A stretch of 64,000 nt of DNA from Selaginella tamariscina (taxonomy: Eukaryota; Streptophyta; Lycopodiopsida; Selaginellales; Selaginellaceae). Position numbers and translations under genes: made by a program. Location: the NCBI GenBank assembly GCA_003024785.1, contig PUQB01000073.1, positions 385,205 to 449,204 of the forward strand, read 5' to 3'. Shown piece by piece: positions 38,247-56,376 of the stretch. Every line of letters starts with the position of its first letter. The stretch's first letter is position 1. The notes beneath the pieces were generated by a model that searched no databases, was not told where the DNA came from, and was given only the letters and a program-made list of their open reading frames with translations.

Positions 38247-41200
38247 GCTGAATTTGTTTGATTATCTTCTACTAATCTTACCAAATTTACTGCAATTAGA
38301 ACACTCAGCTGTTAAGCAATTCCCATAGCCATATGAGAGAAGAATGTTAGTGTTGTAAAGAATCCCCACTAACATGTATATATCTAACCTATTGCACATA
38401 AAAGTTTTGTAGATGTTTTTAAATAATATGATTAATTAATATAATAGGAGCTCAAGGTCAATGGAGATGGTCCCCTCAACCCCACCTTTATTTCTCATTT
38501 TTTATGTCTTGCACACGCGTGGTTGAGTTTATACATCATTTTATATAGTTTTGACCATGAAGAAATAATTCTCACCCAAACATTGTTGTGGTGGAGAGTG
38601 TGTGTGTGTACGTGTGTGTGTGCGCGTGTGTGAATATGTGTGTGTCACTTTCGATTTGAGAGCATCTAAATTATACGGACCACCCACAAAGAAATGACCA
38701 TATTTGATGCCAATTAGATAGCAAATAATATCCTCCCTCCACCAACAAAATGCCCTTGATTAATTTAACTAAATCATCATTAACAGTCTAATAATTACCA
38801 AAACGGCCCTTGATTAGCACCAGTTTAACTAAATTAAGGAAAAAATTACCAAAATGGCCCTCCTTGATGTAATTATCTTAACTAACACTATTGCGTGGTC
38901 AATATAGCTACCTGTTATGTAGGGAACGATTGTCGCTTCTAAGTCAATGAATAACATGGATATTCATTTTCAAACGTTGAACAAATGAGTGCGTGTGTAT
39001 AAAGGTGTGTGCACGCCATGCACATACACATATGCCACAAACACACACACACATTTATATATTTTTAATTAATATCAATGCCCTTTAAGGATATCAGACT
39101 TACACTTCTCCTCGAGTAAGGGGTTCTATAACATAATGAAACTAGCAGGTATCGTGTATGTATACGGCGTATATACATAATGAATATCTGGAGTTTGTAC
39201 TCATAGAAAGAGAGAGGTTACGTACGCAAAAGGGTATAAGGGACCACACTAGCGGTACGATTGTGACCCTTCACAGATTTTTGCAGTAATATCCAACGAA
39301 ATTGACATTTCACACACACACACGCACGCACGCACGCACACACATACTTATATTATTACACTCTTACATAGAGTTCAGTTTTATACACACGCACCGGTGC
39401 ATATGTATTATTAATAGTTAATAACGACACGTTATAATGTATCACCAAATATTCATTATTATTAACACCTCCATAATATGTATTGCTACATATACAAGTA
39501 TATTTTAATGTCAAGTTGAGTATATAAGATGTTCACGCAAGTATTAATATGTATATATTTAATAACACACATTTATTAAATGTCTTCACCTTTCATTTTT
39601 TTCTTATCAAACTAAACAAAGCAAGCATTGACAGCGAATAAATTGACAGCAACACCCTTGGAAGAACATATGCATATGACACGATCTATACATGTGTATT
39701 TCCATCGTGCGTGTGTGTACATGTGCGTGCATGTGTGTATGCATATGATGAACCACCATTATATATTATTCAAAAATATAGTACATCATGTCTAATCTCT
39801 TGTGATATATACACACATGCACACGTATACACATGCAATAAGTAATGTGTATTCAATTATTTATTAAAACATTTATGTAATATAATGTAAATCTTTCTAG
39901 AATTATCTTCTAGAACAGCAATAACTAAAGCAATATTGCCCCCACTCAACCTTTCATTTTCTTCATTAACAAGCCAACGGGTTAACCACTCATCTATTAA
40001 ATGAGTGATAATAAATAAATATTTTAATATAAATATAAATAGTAGTAATATCTATATATTTAATTCATAATATTAAATATGTACTGGAACATATTATTTA
40101 ATATATATGTATGGATTGTTCAATGCATTTTACATCTCCAGCTGCTGTATATATTAACTGGAGGGAAACAGGACACGATCTCCTTCTGGTATTTTATGTG
40201 AATATTCTACTTAATAAAGTTGTTTATAGTAGATTAACTAACACCCCCTACACACACATACACTACGTGTGTGTATACACACATTCACGTGGGTTTTACT
40301 GATTCAACTACAAGCGAATGCGACACGTACTGAACCCACAAGATATATAATATAATATATATTATAATATTAATCACGATCGAATATGGAGGAGACTGTT
40401 CTACTCATGATCACAACTTGGGTGTTACCCTTTGATTGGTCCATAAACCCTATACTAAACCCTAATAGGTTAAATAAACCCTAAGTGCTTTAAAACCCTC
40501 GATTAACGTGATGTAACTGTTTAACATACATGTGCATGTGTATGTGTATGTATTTGTACATGTACTATCACAACTTGGTACATCTACTAAACCCTAAGGG
40601 GTAGTATGTATGTAAATGTTAACATACATACGTGTATGTATGTGTATGTGTATGTATTTTGTATATGAATAGATGTTCAAACACAGTCTTAACTTCTCTA
40701 GAGATATGTATGCAGCAAACGACCACAATCAATCACCTCCTCGTTCTTGATATGTGAACCTGCATTTATATGCACAAGAACATTAAATAAATTTTAAATT
40801 AAAAAACTAAAAAATCTGCAGAACATTCATTTATTCAATTCTTTTGACTACGACCTGACTGAATTCCAACTGCTGTATAATACGTTATACGTGTATTCTA
40901 TACACTATACGTATGCCATTTGCAGCCTTGTCTACAGTACAGATTAAACAACCAACCAAATCAGGTGCAAGAGGATTCCTTACATATATTATAATATATA
41001 TATTCTCTGGCATCTATTCATGTTGGAAATGATAGAAATAATATTATAATTTCTCACTTTTACATTTTATCATGGTAAAACTATATAACATTTACTCATG
41101 ATTATAATTTATAATTTAATAATAAAGTTGATTATTCAAAGTCAAGTATTTTGTAAGTAAAGCTGGATGTTGACTTTGAATTCAAGTGATCAGTCCACCT

Positions 41201-41364
41201 ACGCAGGAAGACTAATTAAATCATGATTATCACTAATCATGAGTTTAAGCATTTTAATTAATAGAAATTAAAATAAATAAAGAATAAGGAATCCAAGACA
41301 GCAAGAGTCTGTTTTGGGTTGGATGGCCACACAACACACTTAATCCTTGTCACTGCTTTTTTAA
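38247..41364. other. Intergenic stretch rich in microsatellites, no gene seen
   Basis: Contains TG/CA runs (about 38598-38645, 39310-39345, 39705-39745) and AT-rich sequence. Repeated GTATGTATGTGTATGTG-like words occur near 40520-40660. No coding potential is supported. Confidence 0.55.
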
Positions 41365-41374
41365 TATAAAAAGG
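41365..41374 (+). promoter_or_regulatory. TATA box of the SMI1/KNR4-like gene
   Basis: TATAAAAAGG lies about 150 bases upstream of the main ATG at 41513. A start site 25-35 bases downstream (about 41395-41405) would put the upstream reading frame at 41418 inside the leader. Confidence 0.5.
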
Positions 41375-41417
41375 GCAGCAAAAAAAGGGTTAAGGGCATG
41401 TTGTACGTGTCTGAATC

Positions 41418-41513
41418 ATGAACAAACTGCAAAATCTTGTTCATTCCAGCGGAGAAATCAAGCCCCCAAAAGGCAGTGTTGTTTCTCATTTGCGGCATAT
41501 GCACGAGCTCTAA
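41418..41513 (+). promoter_or_regulatory. Upstream ORF whose stop overlaps the main start codon
   Basis: An ATG at 41418 opens a 31-codon frame. A second in-frame ATG at 41499 would give only MHEL. Its TAA (41511-41513) shares its last base with the main ATG (TAATG). This arrangement suits termination-reinitiation control of the downstream protein. Translation of the upstream frame is inferred, not shown. Confidence 0.45.
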
Positions 41514-42805
41514 TGGATCACCTTAGAAGATGCGGAGTCCGAGTTGAGCCCGGGCTGTCCGAGATGGAGCTCGGACACGTTGAGTCCGAGTTTGGGTTCG
41601 TGTTCCCGCCGGATCTCCGTGCGATTCTCCAAGAAGGGCTCCCGGTTAGTCCGTCGTTTCCCGACTGGAGATCCGCTTCTGGGTCGTGGTTGAGAGCCCG
41701 TATGCAGCAACCAGTGTCTGAGGTAGTGTCCGAGATCCGGAAAAACCGACTATGGTCGGACAAATGGGGACCTCGGCCGATGAATGACGAAGAAGCAATC
41801 ACGATGGCTGCTGGGGAGATGAAGAAAGTGCCAGTTTTGGTTCCTGTCCATGGGAATTGCTTCATTCCAGCAACGGAGTCTACTGGGAATCCAGTCCTGC
41901 TTGTGCAATCCGGAGAAGTCTCTGTGTTTGGGAACGACATCTCAGATTTCTTCGAGAAGGAAGTGTTCCATTCCGAAGAACAGGATTCAGAGGATTTATC
42001 CATACAAAGCGCCTGTCTAATGGGCTCTTTGATGAACATCAGATCCAAGGAGCACAAGAGCGGAGTAGACGGGATCCTCTCAGCATTCAGGAAGAAGAAG
42101 GCTGGAAATGTTTTCTCCAGAGCAATCCGGGAGATCTCCAGGAGCGCAGAAGTGTCTCCCCGACCAAGTGTTTCATCTGCCCAGCAGCAAGATCCGCCCA
42201 GGAGGAGCTTCGACTTCATATTCAGACCCAGAAAGAGCAATGCCACGAACAAAGACGCATTGCTGGGATACACCATGGCGGCTCCTGCTTGGACCGCGAA
42301 GAAACCTAAGAATGTGGAGTTCTGGAGCGATCTCTATGAATCTCCCAAGCAGGACGTAGAGACAGTCTCAGGAAGGAGATCAGATTTTGGTTGCTATCAG
42401 ATTGGTGGGTCGGCAAGCGATGCAGCACGAGTTTCCGACGTGGGTTGCTCTCAGATCCAGCCGATTTCTTCAGAACAGATCCGACAACAAGATGGTCATG
42501 CTCGGACTGGACAGAGGTGGTTGGACGGATATCTAGACGACATGGCAGGCAGATTACGGACAGCCGGATGGAAGGAGGATGAGATATCCGAGATGGTAGA
42601 CTCGAATTCGGACTCCTGCGAGCGTGCAAGCAGTGCGGTTGTTGTTGTTCCCAGGCAAGCAGTGATACAGGGACTTGTTTCTAAGGTGCACGAGCTGTCC
42701 GACTCGCTCAAGAGATCCGGCTGGAGTGTTCAGGACGTGGCCGAGGCGTTTAATGCCTCTAATCTGTCTGTCTGGGCATCCTCTTCCGCCATAGCTGCTC
42801 GTTAG
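41513..42805 (+). CDS. SMI1/KNR4 (SUKH)-like domain protein
   Basis: An intact single-exon gene of 430 residues. Residues ~15-150 resemble the SMI1/KNR4 fold as found in a plant-specific family. The signature is LSEMELGHVESEFGFVFPPD followed by LRAILQEGLPV and FPDWR, then VPVLVPVHGNCFIP, VLLVQSGEVSVFGNDI and the DFFEKEVF helix. In yeast such domains serve cell-wall signalling and in bacteria toxin immunity; the plant role is unknown. The middle is polar and probably disordered. The C-terminus has two related helical motifs, LRTAGWKEDEISEM (about 350-363) and LKRSGWSVQDVAEA (about 396-409), which look like a small duplication. There are no membrane segments or signal peptide. The codon pattern is clean, and this is the only host gene here with no apparent slip. 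Confidence 0.82.
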   Translation: MDHLRRCGVRVEPGLSEMELGHVESEFGFVFPPDLRAILQEGLPVSPSFPDWRSASGSWLRARMQQPVSEVVSEIRKNRLWSDKWGPRPMNDEEAITMAAGEMKKVPVLVPVHGNCFIPATESTGNPVLLVQSGEVSVFGNDISDFFEKEVFHSEEQDSEDLSIQSACLMGSLMNIRSKEHKSGVDGILSAFRKKKAGNVFSRAIREISRSAEVSPRPSVSSAQQQDPPRRSFDFIFRPRKSNATNKDALLGYTMAAPAWTAKKPKNVEFWSDLYESPKQDVETVSGRRSDFGCYQIGGSASDAARVSDVGCSQIQPISSEQIRQQDGHARTGQRWLDGYLDDMAGRLRTAGWKEDEISEMVDSNSDSCERASSAVVVVPRQAVIQGLVSKVHELSDSLKRSGWSVQDVAEAFNASNLSVWASSSAIAAR

Positions 42806-43699
42806 CGAGCTTTGTAAACACGATAGAATATCAACTATGAACATTTCTCGTATATATGTTCATCTTCGATATATAAATATTAACATGTTCAACCTGCTAA
42901 GCGTTGTGTGTGTGGTGTGCTTGTGTGCGTGTGGAAGATTCTTGATAAGTTGAAAACTCAAAAGATAAGCTATTTAGATGCTTGAGCTTGCTAGATTCTA
43001 GAATTTCATAAGGTTAGATTTGGATATGCATGTGTGTGCGTGTGCGTGTGCGTGTGTGTAATTACACACATATACACATCGGACAAGCACATATATAACA
43101 TATTCCCTTCCTGCAATACAAAGACCGTTCTGTGCCTTCTTTTTTCTGCATTTCCAACAGCTTTTGCATCAGAGAGAGAATCTTTCATATACATATACAC
43201 ACACACATGCATGTGTGTGTGTAACTGATGTGTATGTGCATTGTGTGCTTTGCTCACCACACAAGAGGAGGCCAATAAGTAGTATGCCTTTGCACGGATT
43301 AGTTTGTGGATATATTTTATATATATATAAACTACGGACACACACACATGAGAATACTATACCAACAGCAGTTGCGTGTCTGCTTTATCTGTAAAAGCCT
43401 GTATAAATAATTCTGCAGAAAGGACGTTCAAGTTGTTATACACAACACAACACACCACAACATACATACATACATATTATTGTACACATACAGGGAATTG
43501 TGTGCTTTTCCTCACCACAAGAACTAATTGTACTACTGTATACACATTACATGCACACATATAAACAAATATGCAAAAGTAGGCTATAATATATATAGTG
43601 GGCAGAACTAAGCAGAAAGTGTGTAAATATATATACAATGAAGTTAGATTATATATAAAAATTAAGAAAAGATTTAATAAATGTATAAGATAATGAAAA
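42806..43699. other. Intergenic, convergent 3' flanks, microsatellites
   Basis: Lies between the 3' ends of the SMI1/KNR4-like gene (+) and the DUF2499 gene (-). It holds GTGTGTGCG-type runs at about 43030-43060 and other CA/TG patches but no gene. Confidence 0.6.
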
Positions 43700-43851
43700 T
43701 CAGGATGACTTCTGCCCTTGAGCATTTTGATATATCCTGTAAGCGGCAATCCACAGAGTGATGTTCCCAACAAGCGTCAGTGCAGCTTGTAACACGACCA
43801 GTATCTATAGAATAAAAAATGCATACGTGTGTGTGTGTGTGTGTGTTGTGT

Positions 43852-43888
<37 letters not shown>

Positions 43889-44941
43889 TGTATATAAAAA
43901 GAGAATGACGGTAGTATAAAGCCCAGAGCAAACCTCCAAGGATTCTGCATTATAGAAGAAGTGCCATGTGCAAGCACATAAAGCTCCACCCAACAACGGC
44001 ACCTAGGAGAAACAACTCTCATATAAAATATCAAATATTTAAATAATAAATATATATATATATATGATATAAAATGAGTATTGTATAAATATTATGGTTA
44101 CCATCCCCCACGAGAGGCTCTTCCATGCTGAATTATTCTCAGTGTCCCCGTATTTCCAGACCAATATCATGGCCACAACCCTGTAAAACAACTAATATTT
44201 CAGAAAAATTAATATAGAAATTTATAATATTTCATACTTATAACTACTATATTACTTATATTATATAATTCACACAATATCATTATATAGTCATTATATC
44301 ATGTCGCAGAAAGTCCTCGCAAAACGATGGAGATATGAAACTATGGATTCCCATAGAGAGAATCCGTTTTGTATTACGTGTGTACGTGTGTGTGTGTGCG
44401 CGCGTGTGCAGATGCAAAGTCCCGAACTTTGATGTTGAATCCATGATGATGCATAATATTAAAATTCGGATATAGCTTATACAACACACACACACGCACG
44501 TTATATGCGTATATGCCCATAAATATATTTATACACACATATGAACGCGTAAAAGATATACATATGATATACATAGATATATATCAGATGATATGGTGCA
44601 TCTCTCTCTCTCTCTCTCTCTAATATCTTGAAACCATGTGTGTGACACATATAAATGCGTATTTGTGTGCGTTTATCACGCACATACACGCACGCTACAT
44701 TCAACCACACTGGTAACGTGAATGGTCCAAGTTGGGAGAGACAAAGCGTTATTGGGTTCTTCATTGAGCAGAGATTGAAGCCATTCCAGAGCTCCAGGCG
44801 CATCCTGAGCAGCCAATGAGGTTGGCAGGGAGCAGCAAGAACCCTAAACCTGCTGCAATCCCACATTTCTGAGCCGACAATAACTGCTTGTTCTTCTTGC
44901 AATCTAATCTGTGAGAGATGCGGGGTGAATTCTTGACGCAT
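43700..44941 (-). CDS. DUF2499 family membrane protein, probably plastid
   Basis: A four-exon minus-strand gene: about 44941-44699, 44180-44102, 44002-43934, 43804-43700. The translated core reads LSLPTWTIHVTSVVE, then VAMILVWKYGD, SAWKSLSWGM, LLGGALCACTWHFFYN and LQAALTLVGNITLWIAAYRI. This is the DUF2499 pattern shared by cyanobacteria and plant plastids, with about three membrane helices. The function of the family is unknown to me. The N-terminal part is compatible with a plastid transit peptide (RFRVLAA). Its frame, and the join of exons 1 and 2 at the G run 44178-44180, each need a one-base slip, so the start at 44941 is provisional. TG repeats fill the introns. The gene is divergent from MCM6. 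Confidence 0.75.
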
Positions 44942-45001
44942 TGCAACGGCATGCAACTATTGCACTAAAAAAGACGCCATTTCGTACAAGAATCTCAACT
45001 T
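44942..45001. other. Short spacer upstream of the DUF2499 gene
   Basis: Probable 5' flank of the minus-strand DUF2499 gene, next to the tRNA-like sequence. No TATA box is evident. Confidence 0.4.
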
Positions 45002-45070
45002 GGGGGTGTAGCTCAGACGGTAGAGCGCTCGCATGGAGCAAGGTACCGGGATCGATACCCGGCATCTCCA
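45002..45070 (+). pseudogene. tRNA-Ala-like sequence with a shortened anticodon arm
   Basis: A 69-base sequence with a full acceptor stem (GGGGGTG against CATCTCC, discriminator A) including the G3-U70 pair that marks alanine tRNAs. The D arm/box A (TAGCTCAGACGGTAGAGCGC) and T arm/box B (CCGGGATCGATACCCGG) are good. Between them the usual CTCGC-loop-GCGAG anticodon hairpin is replaced by GCTCGCATGGAGCAAGG, about four bases short, so no proper stem and anticodon form. Pol III boxes remain intact. Either a tRNA pseudogene or a tRNA-Ala with local sequence error. Confidence 0.75.
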
Positions 45071-45523
45071 ATTTATTATATTTCTTAGATCCTTAGGATT
45101 GCCTACTAGTATATTCCTTCCTAAGGATTCTACCTTCTTTTAAATTACATGTAATTAATTTAAATTGTTAAAATCGTTAAACTCTAACTTGCTAAGTAAA
45201 TGATAAGCATATAATTATTATGTAAGAAAACCGTTTTAATCTACTTAGATCTCTGTCTCATCTTTCTGCGCTTCCCTCTTTCAGTTCCTTCATGCGCTTT
45301 CTTCCACTAGAACACAAAATCCCATAAATCAGCACAAATCCCACATAATCTCACAGAATTCCTACCTTGGCCTCATCGCGCAGCTCCGCCGTGCAAGACA
45401 AAACCCTTATTAGGGTTCAATTCGGATTTTCCGGATTTTCCACATCACTTAAATCGTGTCGTTAATGAGATCCGACGTCCACACAAAGCGTTCTATTGGA
45501 TCCGACGGCCACTAACAGAAACG

Positions 45524-45534
45524 TTCCCGCCAAA
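45524..45534 (+). promoter_or_regulatory. E2F-type site upstream of MCM6 (distal)
   Basis: TTCCCGCCAAA matches the E2F/DP consensus core (TTSSCGCC) about 180 bases before the MCM6 start. E2F control of MCM genes at the G1/S boundary is well established in plants. Confidence 0.6.
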
Positions 45535-45660
45535 ATGTTAGGGTGTGATATTAAATCAGAATCTTTAATGTAAAGTTTGAGATATTTTTATTACTCTACA
45601 ATATTACTTAATTAATAAAATGCTTGACATATATGATATAAAAATGATTAGGGCTCTGCA

Positions 45661-45671
45661 TTTCCCGCCCA
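45661..45671 (+). promoter_or_regulatory. E2F-type site upstream of MCM6 (proximal)
   Basis: TTTCCCGCCCA is a near-perfect E2F/DP site 48 bases before the ATG at 45709. With the site at 45524 it forms a pair in the same orientation, which supports S-phase regulation. Confidence 0.65.
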
Positions 45672-45708
45672 AAATGGACTAGGGTTCTTGGCTAGGGTTT
45701 TGGGCGAA

Positions 45709-51946
<6,238 letters not shown>

Positions 51947-53825
51947 ACTAAACCATATATAAAGTATGTAACTTTACTAATACTTTTATATTTAATTTGT
52001 ATAATTAATATTTACAGTAAGAAAATATGCTAGACATGAAATTTTATATTTTATAAATGTATATGTAATTTCATTGAAAACTATTTAAACCTTATGAAAT
52101 AAATTGGACACAGCAGGGTGGGACATGTGGCAGTTCACAAGTTGATGTTGCTGAATTTCACTGTTTTGGTCAATCTTCTCACTTAAGTTTGTCGTTTGCT
52201 TTGTAAATATAAAAAAAAGTTCAACAAGTTGTTATATAATGAAAAGTACTCACATACATAAGTCCTAGAGGTTTTGACTGGTGTAAGTTGTTGCAACAAA
52301 GCGCTCCAGTTATTTTCTCTTATGGCAAAAATGTCAACTGGAAAAGGTAAAAGAGAAAATTTCAAATATGCTATTTAAATATAAGATACTGATGGCAAAA
52401 ATGTCAATTAGAAAAGTTAAAAAAAAAATATCTAAGTATGCTATTTAAATATAAGATAATCATATACATAACACGTGATGTATACACTTAAATTTGTAGT
52501 AAAATGTTTTGTGACTAAGTCTCCACATATATATCACGAGTTTAAATTAAATAAATCAAATTCAACACATCTATAAAGTTTTCATGCATAAACATTTTAT
52601 GTGATTTGCACCAAGTGAACATTCCTTCGTTATTAGTAATATGCATCTCACATTTAAATTAACATTATTCACAATAGAGATAATGTTTCTTATTTTAATC
52701 CACTTGATTACGAGGAATTGGTTTACAAAACAATAAAGTCAAAAGTTCATTATCATTTTTTTATAAATGTTTAAAAGTTCACAACATAAGATTTTACATT
52801 TTGGATCGTGTATTTTATTTTTGACATAAATGTTGTACCTATGATGGAAAATTAACAATATACATAAAGAAGGAAGGCTAAGACATGTAGTCAAGGTAGT
52901 GATTAGCTTGGCCATAGCTAGACTTGCATTCGTTTTCATATCATTTTGTATTAAATCTTATGATTTACAAGTAAATAAGCAAAATAAAAATGGGATAAAA
53001 CTTCCAACCTATATAAACATACCAAACTCAAACTTTAATATCGGTGATATAGTTGATAACGAGGACATGGATGAATTTTTGTGTTTTAATTATAATGTCA
53101 CTAGATTAGTCTCTATGGGAGTTGCCATTTGAATTACACATGAAACCATAATTAATAAAATTAATTCACAAACTTAATATCATAAAAGCATTTAAATAAA
53201 ACTCACAACAACACATTTGTTATAAAAAATAAATTTACCTTGGTGCACATGAGTGTTAACACTAGAATGAAAAAACCTTAAAACAGAAAACTTTACCATG
53301 TTTATATGAGCAATTATTATAATTAAATTTCTAACCGGCAATTTTAGGCCATGCACCATTTTTTATTTATAAGGCAAACCAATGAGTAAATAAATGTATA
53401 AAAAGTCTTGAGAAGCAATCGAATCTTGTTAAATAAGTGTTGGTTATTATGTAAAAGGATGGAGTTACTAATAAGAATATATCATTATTCATTAATAATA
53501 AAGGCACTAAGATTTCCATGCCTAGTTAGTTATGTCTGCAAAGTGATGGCCACCCATGTTGTAAATAATTGGTTAACGTATTTTCGAGGTGTTAATAATA
53601 TTAAGTGGGTTGGAACACTGTATTATTGCTTAGAGGTAGTTCTTGCCTTCACAAAGGAGTAATGACAAAATGTAACCTAATTTAAACTTAATAAATTTTG
53701 TTTTTAAAGCATAAATTAAATTGTAAGCTTCTCAATTATATAAAATTATTTTTTATAAAATAAATAAAATTAAGAATCTTAAATATTTATATTAATATGT
53801 TTTAAAAATCTTATTTAAACATATG

Positions 53826-53865
<40 letters not shown>

Positions 53866-54955
53866 TTATTTATTTATTTTACTCTCACAAAGGTGAAATA
53901 GTTAAGGTGCTTATTTAGAATCTAGTTGCTAGAGTGAAAAATTATTGAGGTTGAAGGCATATGTGAACTACCTTTTAACCATCTAGTTAATGCTCTATTG
54001 TGGTTTAATTATGTAAAGCAAGCTATTTCTAGAAATCAATTTGTGCAGTTGATCTTGGATTTTCTTTATAAGGTTAGGAAGATTATTTATTTATTTAACT
54101 TGAATATGTTGTTGGTGACATGGTAAACTTGCATTCTTATTTATTTTATTTTTGCCAAAAAATGATGGAAAAGTGTACTCCATCTTACTAAAAATTATTT
54201 TAAATTCATATAAGTTATTCATACATGTAGATAGTTATATAATACAAAATATAGTATCATAAACAAAATTATACATAAAAATAAGATAGGCTTTTAAAAG
54301 GTTACAATAAATAATTAAAATAAGATAAATTTTATAAGGTAGTAAAATAAAAATTTAAAAATAAGATAATTTTTTATAAGTTTTAAAAATAAATATTTAT
54401 ATATTCTAAAGAATTTTTATATTTTAAAACTCAAAAATATAACAAAAATTTAAAATAAATATTTACATTATGTACTAGTGGTTAATAAATAAAATGCACT
54501 ATCATTAAGGAGAAATTAAACAAAAAAATTGAGGCAAAAATAAACATATTGCAAACAAATTTAAATAAAAAAGCAACAATATTATTTAATTTTATTAGTA
54601 AATTGACATCATTGTTAATATGTTAAAGATAAAATTATAATTATAATTTATAAATCTAATTTTAAAATCAACAATGTGATTTAATTTAATGTAATATATT
54701 TATTATAATATCGAATTAAATTACATAACATATGATTTAAAAATTAAAAAAAAAACACACATTTTCTTTTTAAATTTGAATAGAATCGTTACACCACAGC
54801 GTCGATCGTAACCGTTGAAAATCAACTTCCACCCGGAATATACCATGTCACAACCATGTGAAGGAAAGATCGATGGCCAGGATGATATGCCCCTCCAATA
54901 CGAAGGGGTTTCACTGTTCAAGCTAATAAACCACAGCAGGAATAAGTAGCAGAGT
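51947..54955. other. AT-rich intergenic DNA, no gene seen
   Basis: Starts with the MCM6 3' flank (an AATAAA at 52098-52103 may be its poly(A) signal). Further on lie a TA run (about 53829-53861) followed by TTTA units, and long A/T-rich filler. A phrase with GATGGCAAAAATGTCAA repeats near 52320 and 52390. No coding region is supported. Confidence 0.6.
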
Positions 54956-55196
54956 ATGGCAAGTGAGGAGGAGGAATGGCCACCGGCGCGTGCAGAATGG
55001 AAATACACATTCACACCTGCGGACGAATACTTTGTGGAGGTACACAAATTCCGTGTGACCAACTTCATGTCCTTCAATGCCGCACCACCGCAAGAACATG
55101 ACCTCCCACAGCTCCTTGACAAACACCCTGCAAGTTTGTCACACACTGCTACCATAACTGGCACTACTACAACTTAGAACACCGATATGCTCCAGG

Positions 55197-55231
<35 letters not shown>

Positions 55232-55400
55232 CATTCAAGTATACATGTATATCTATCTATCTATCTATATATCATACTTGAAAAGCCCAGGTACATAATC
55301 TGCATGCATGTGCATGCGCACATACCAACAGCCATATATACACCTCACATACCTCAAAGATATGAAGGCAGGCACACACACAAGTCACCAACTAGAAGAT

Positions 55401-55434
<34 letters not shown>

Positions 55435-55896
55435 AATGTAACATATCTCCTATAAAGAGTCAACAAGACTTTCACTAGAGTGAACCGCAAACTTGCATGT
55501 TCATTATAGACATATCTTATATAATATATCTACACAACTCTCACAAGAGTGAACGCACCCCCAGGTAACCTGGAAGTGTACGTTGATCCAACCGTATACA
55601 TTATAACCCTCACAAGCATGACATTCGACGGGCAAAGGTGCAGGGACATCACAATGTGCCACGACACAAAGACGATATATGAATACGAGCATAACGTATA
55701 CATCTTCTCACCGTATATGATCGATACTACGGTGGACGTGAAGACTAATACGGTCATCAAGTGTATGACGAGGCAAAGCGGGTGTAAACTTTACCATCTA
55801 CATGGACATACACACAGTCTTGTACTCACACACGCGGGGTCTAAGGATAAGAAGAGGACACACAGCTTCGGACTTGTTGCAAGAGTTCATAAGTGA
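54956..55896 (+). CDS. Unrecognised two-exon protein
   Basis: Exon 1 54956-55195 ends at a strong donor (CCAG|GTATAC) and exon 2 55565-55896 follows a C-rich acceptor (CACCCCCAG). The joined phase gives a continuous product of about 190 residues. Exon 1 reads ARAEWKYTFTPADEYFVEV early and CKFVTHCYHNWHYYNLEHRY late. The two parts meet only if one C is missing in the CCC run near 55127-55129. Exon 2 continues NLEVYVDPTVYIITLTSM and YMIDTTVDVKTNTVIKCM and is rich in beta-type alternation, with several Cys and His. There is no signal peptide or membrane helix. I do not recognise the family. The intron carries CA, TATC and TA repeats. That it is a gene is inferred from coding texture and matching splice phases. 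Confidence 0.5.
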
Positions 55897-56050
55897 TAAG
55901 GGCATTTTGTAATACTTATTCTTCTAGCTTCGGATGGTCCTATGAAGAAGCTGAAGAAATCAACTAATGTAATTAATTTTGTACCACCTTTATAAGTTTA
56001 TTGGATTATAAAAATACACTCACAGTTCGAGATGTTAAACATCTCATGTT

Positions 56051-56297
56051 TAGCGGAAGTATGGAACTGGCAGGAAGGGGAATGGAGCTGCGGATGCATA
56101 TGCGATTGGAGGCCTCGTGCATTCCTCCCGCTTGGGCATTTCGGCCGGTAATTTTTCTCTTCTGAAGAACAATAAACTGGAAAACAAAGAGACTCATTAT
56201 CATAAAGTATGTTATTGATGAAATTAACTATAATTTTTACAAACTACATGAACATCAATAATAGTCATATAATAATATAGTAAGAATAATGCAATCT

Positions 56298-56376
<79 letters not shown>

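Noticed and set aside
41518-42276. 252-codon open frame antisense to the SMI1/KNR4-like gene
   Set aside because: It is a shadow of the real sense gene, which has family motifs and an intact full-length frame.
44501-44956. 151-codon minus-strand frame as an independent gene
   Set aside because: It overlaps exon 1 of the DUF2499 gene and runs on through its first intron and microsatellites; its open frame at the 5' end is only partly real.
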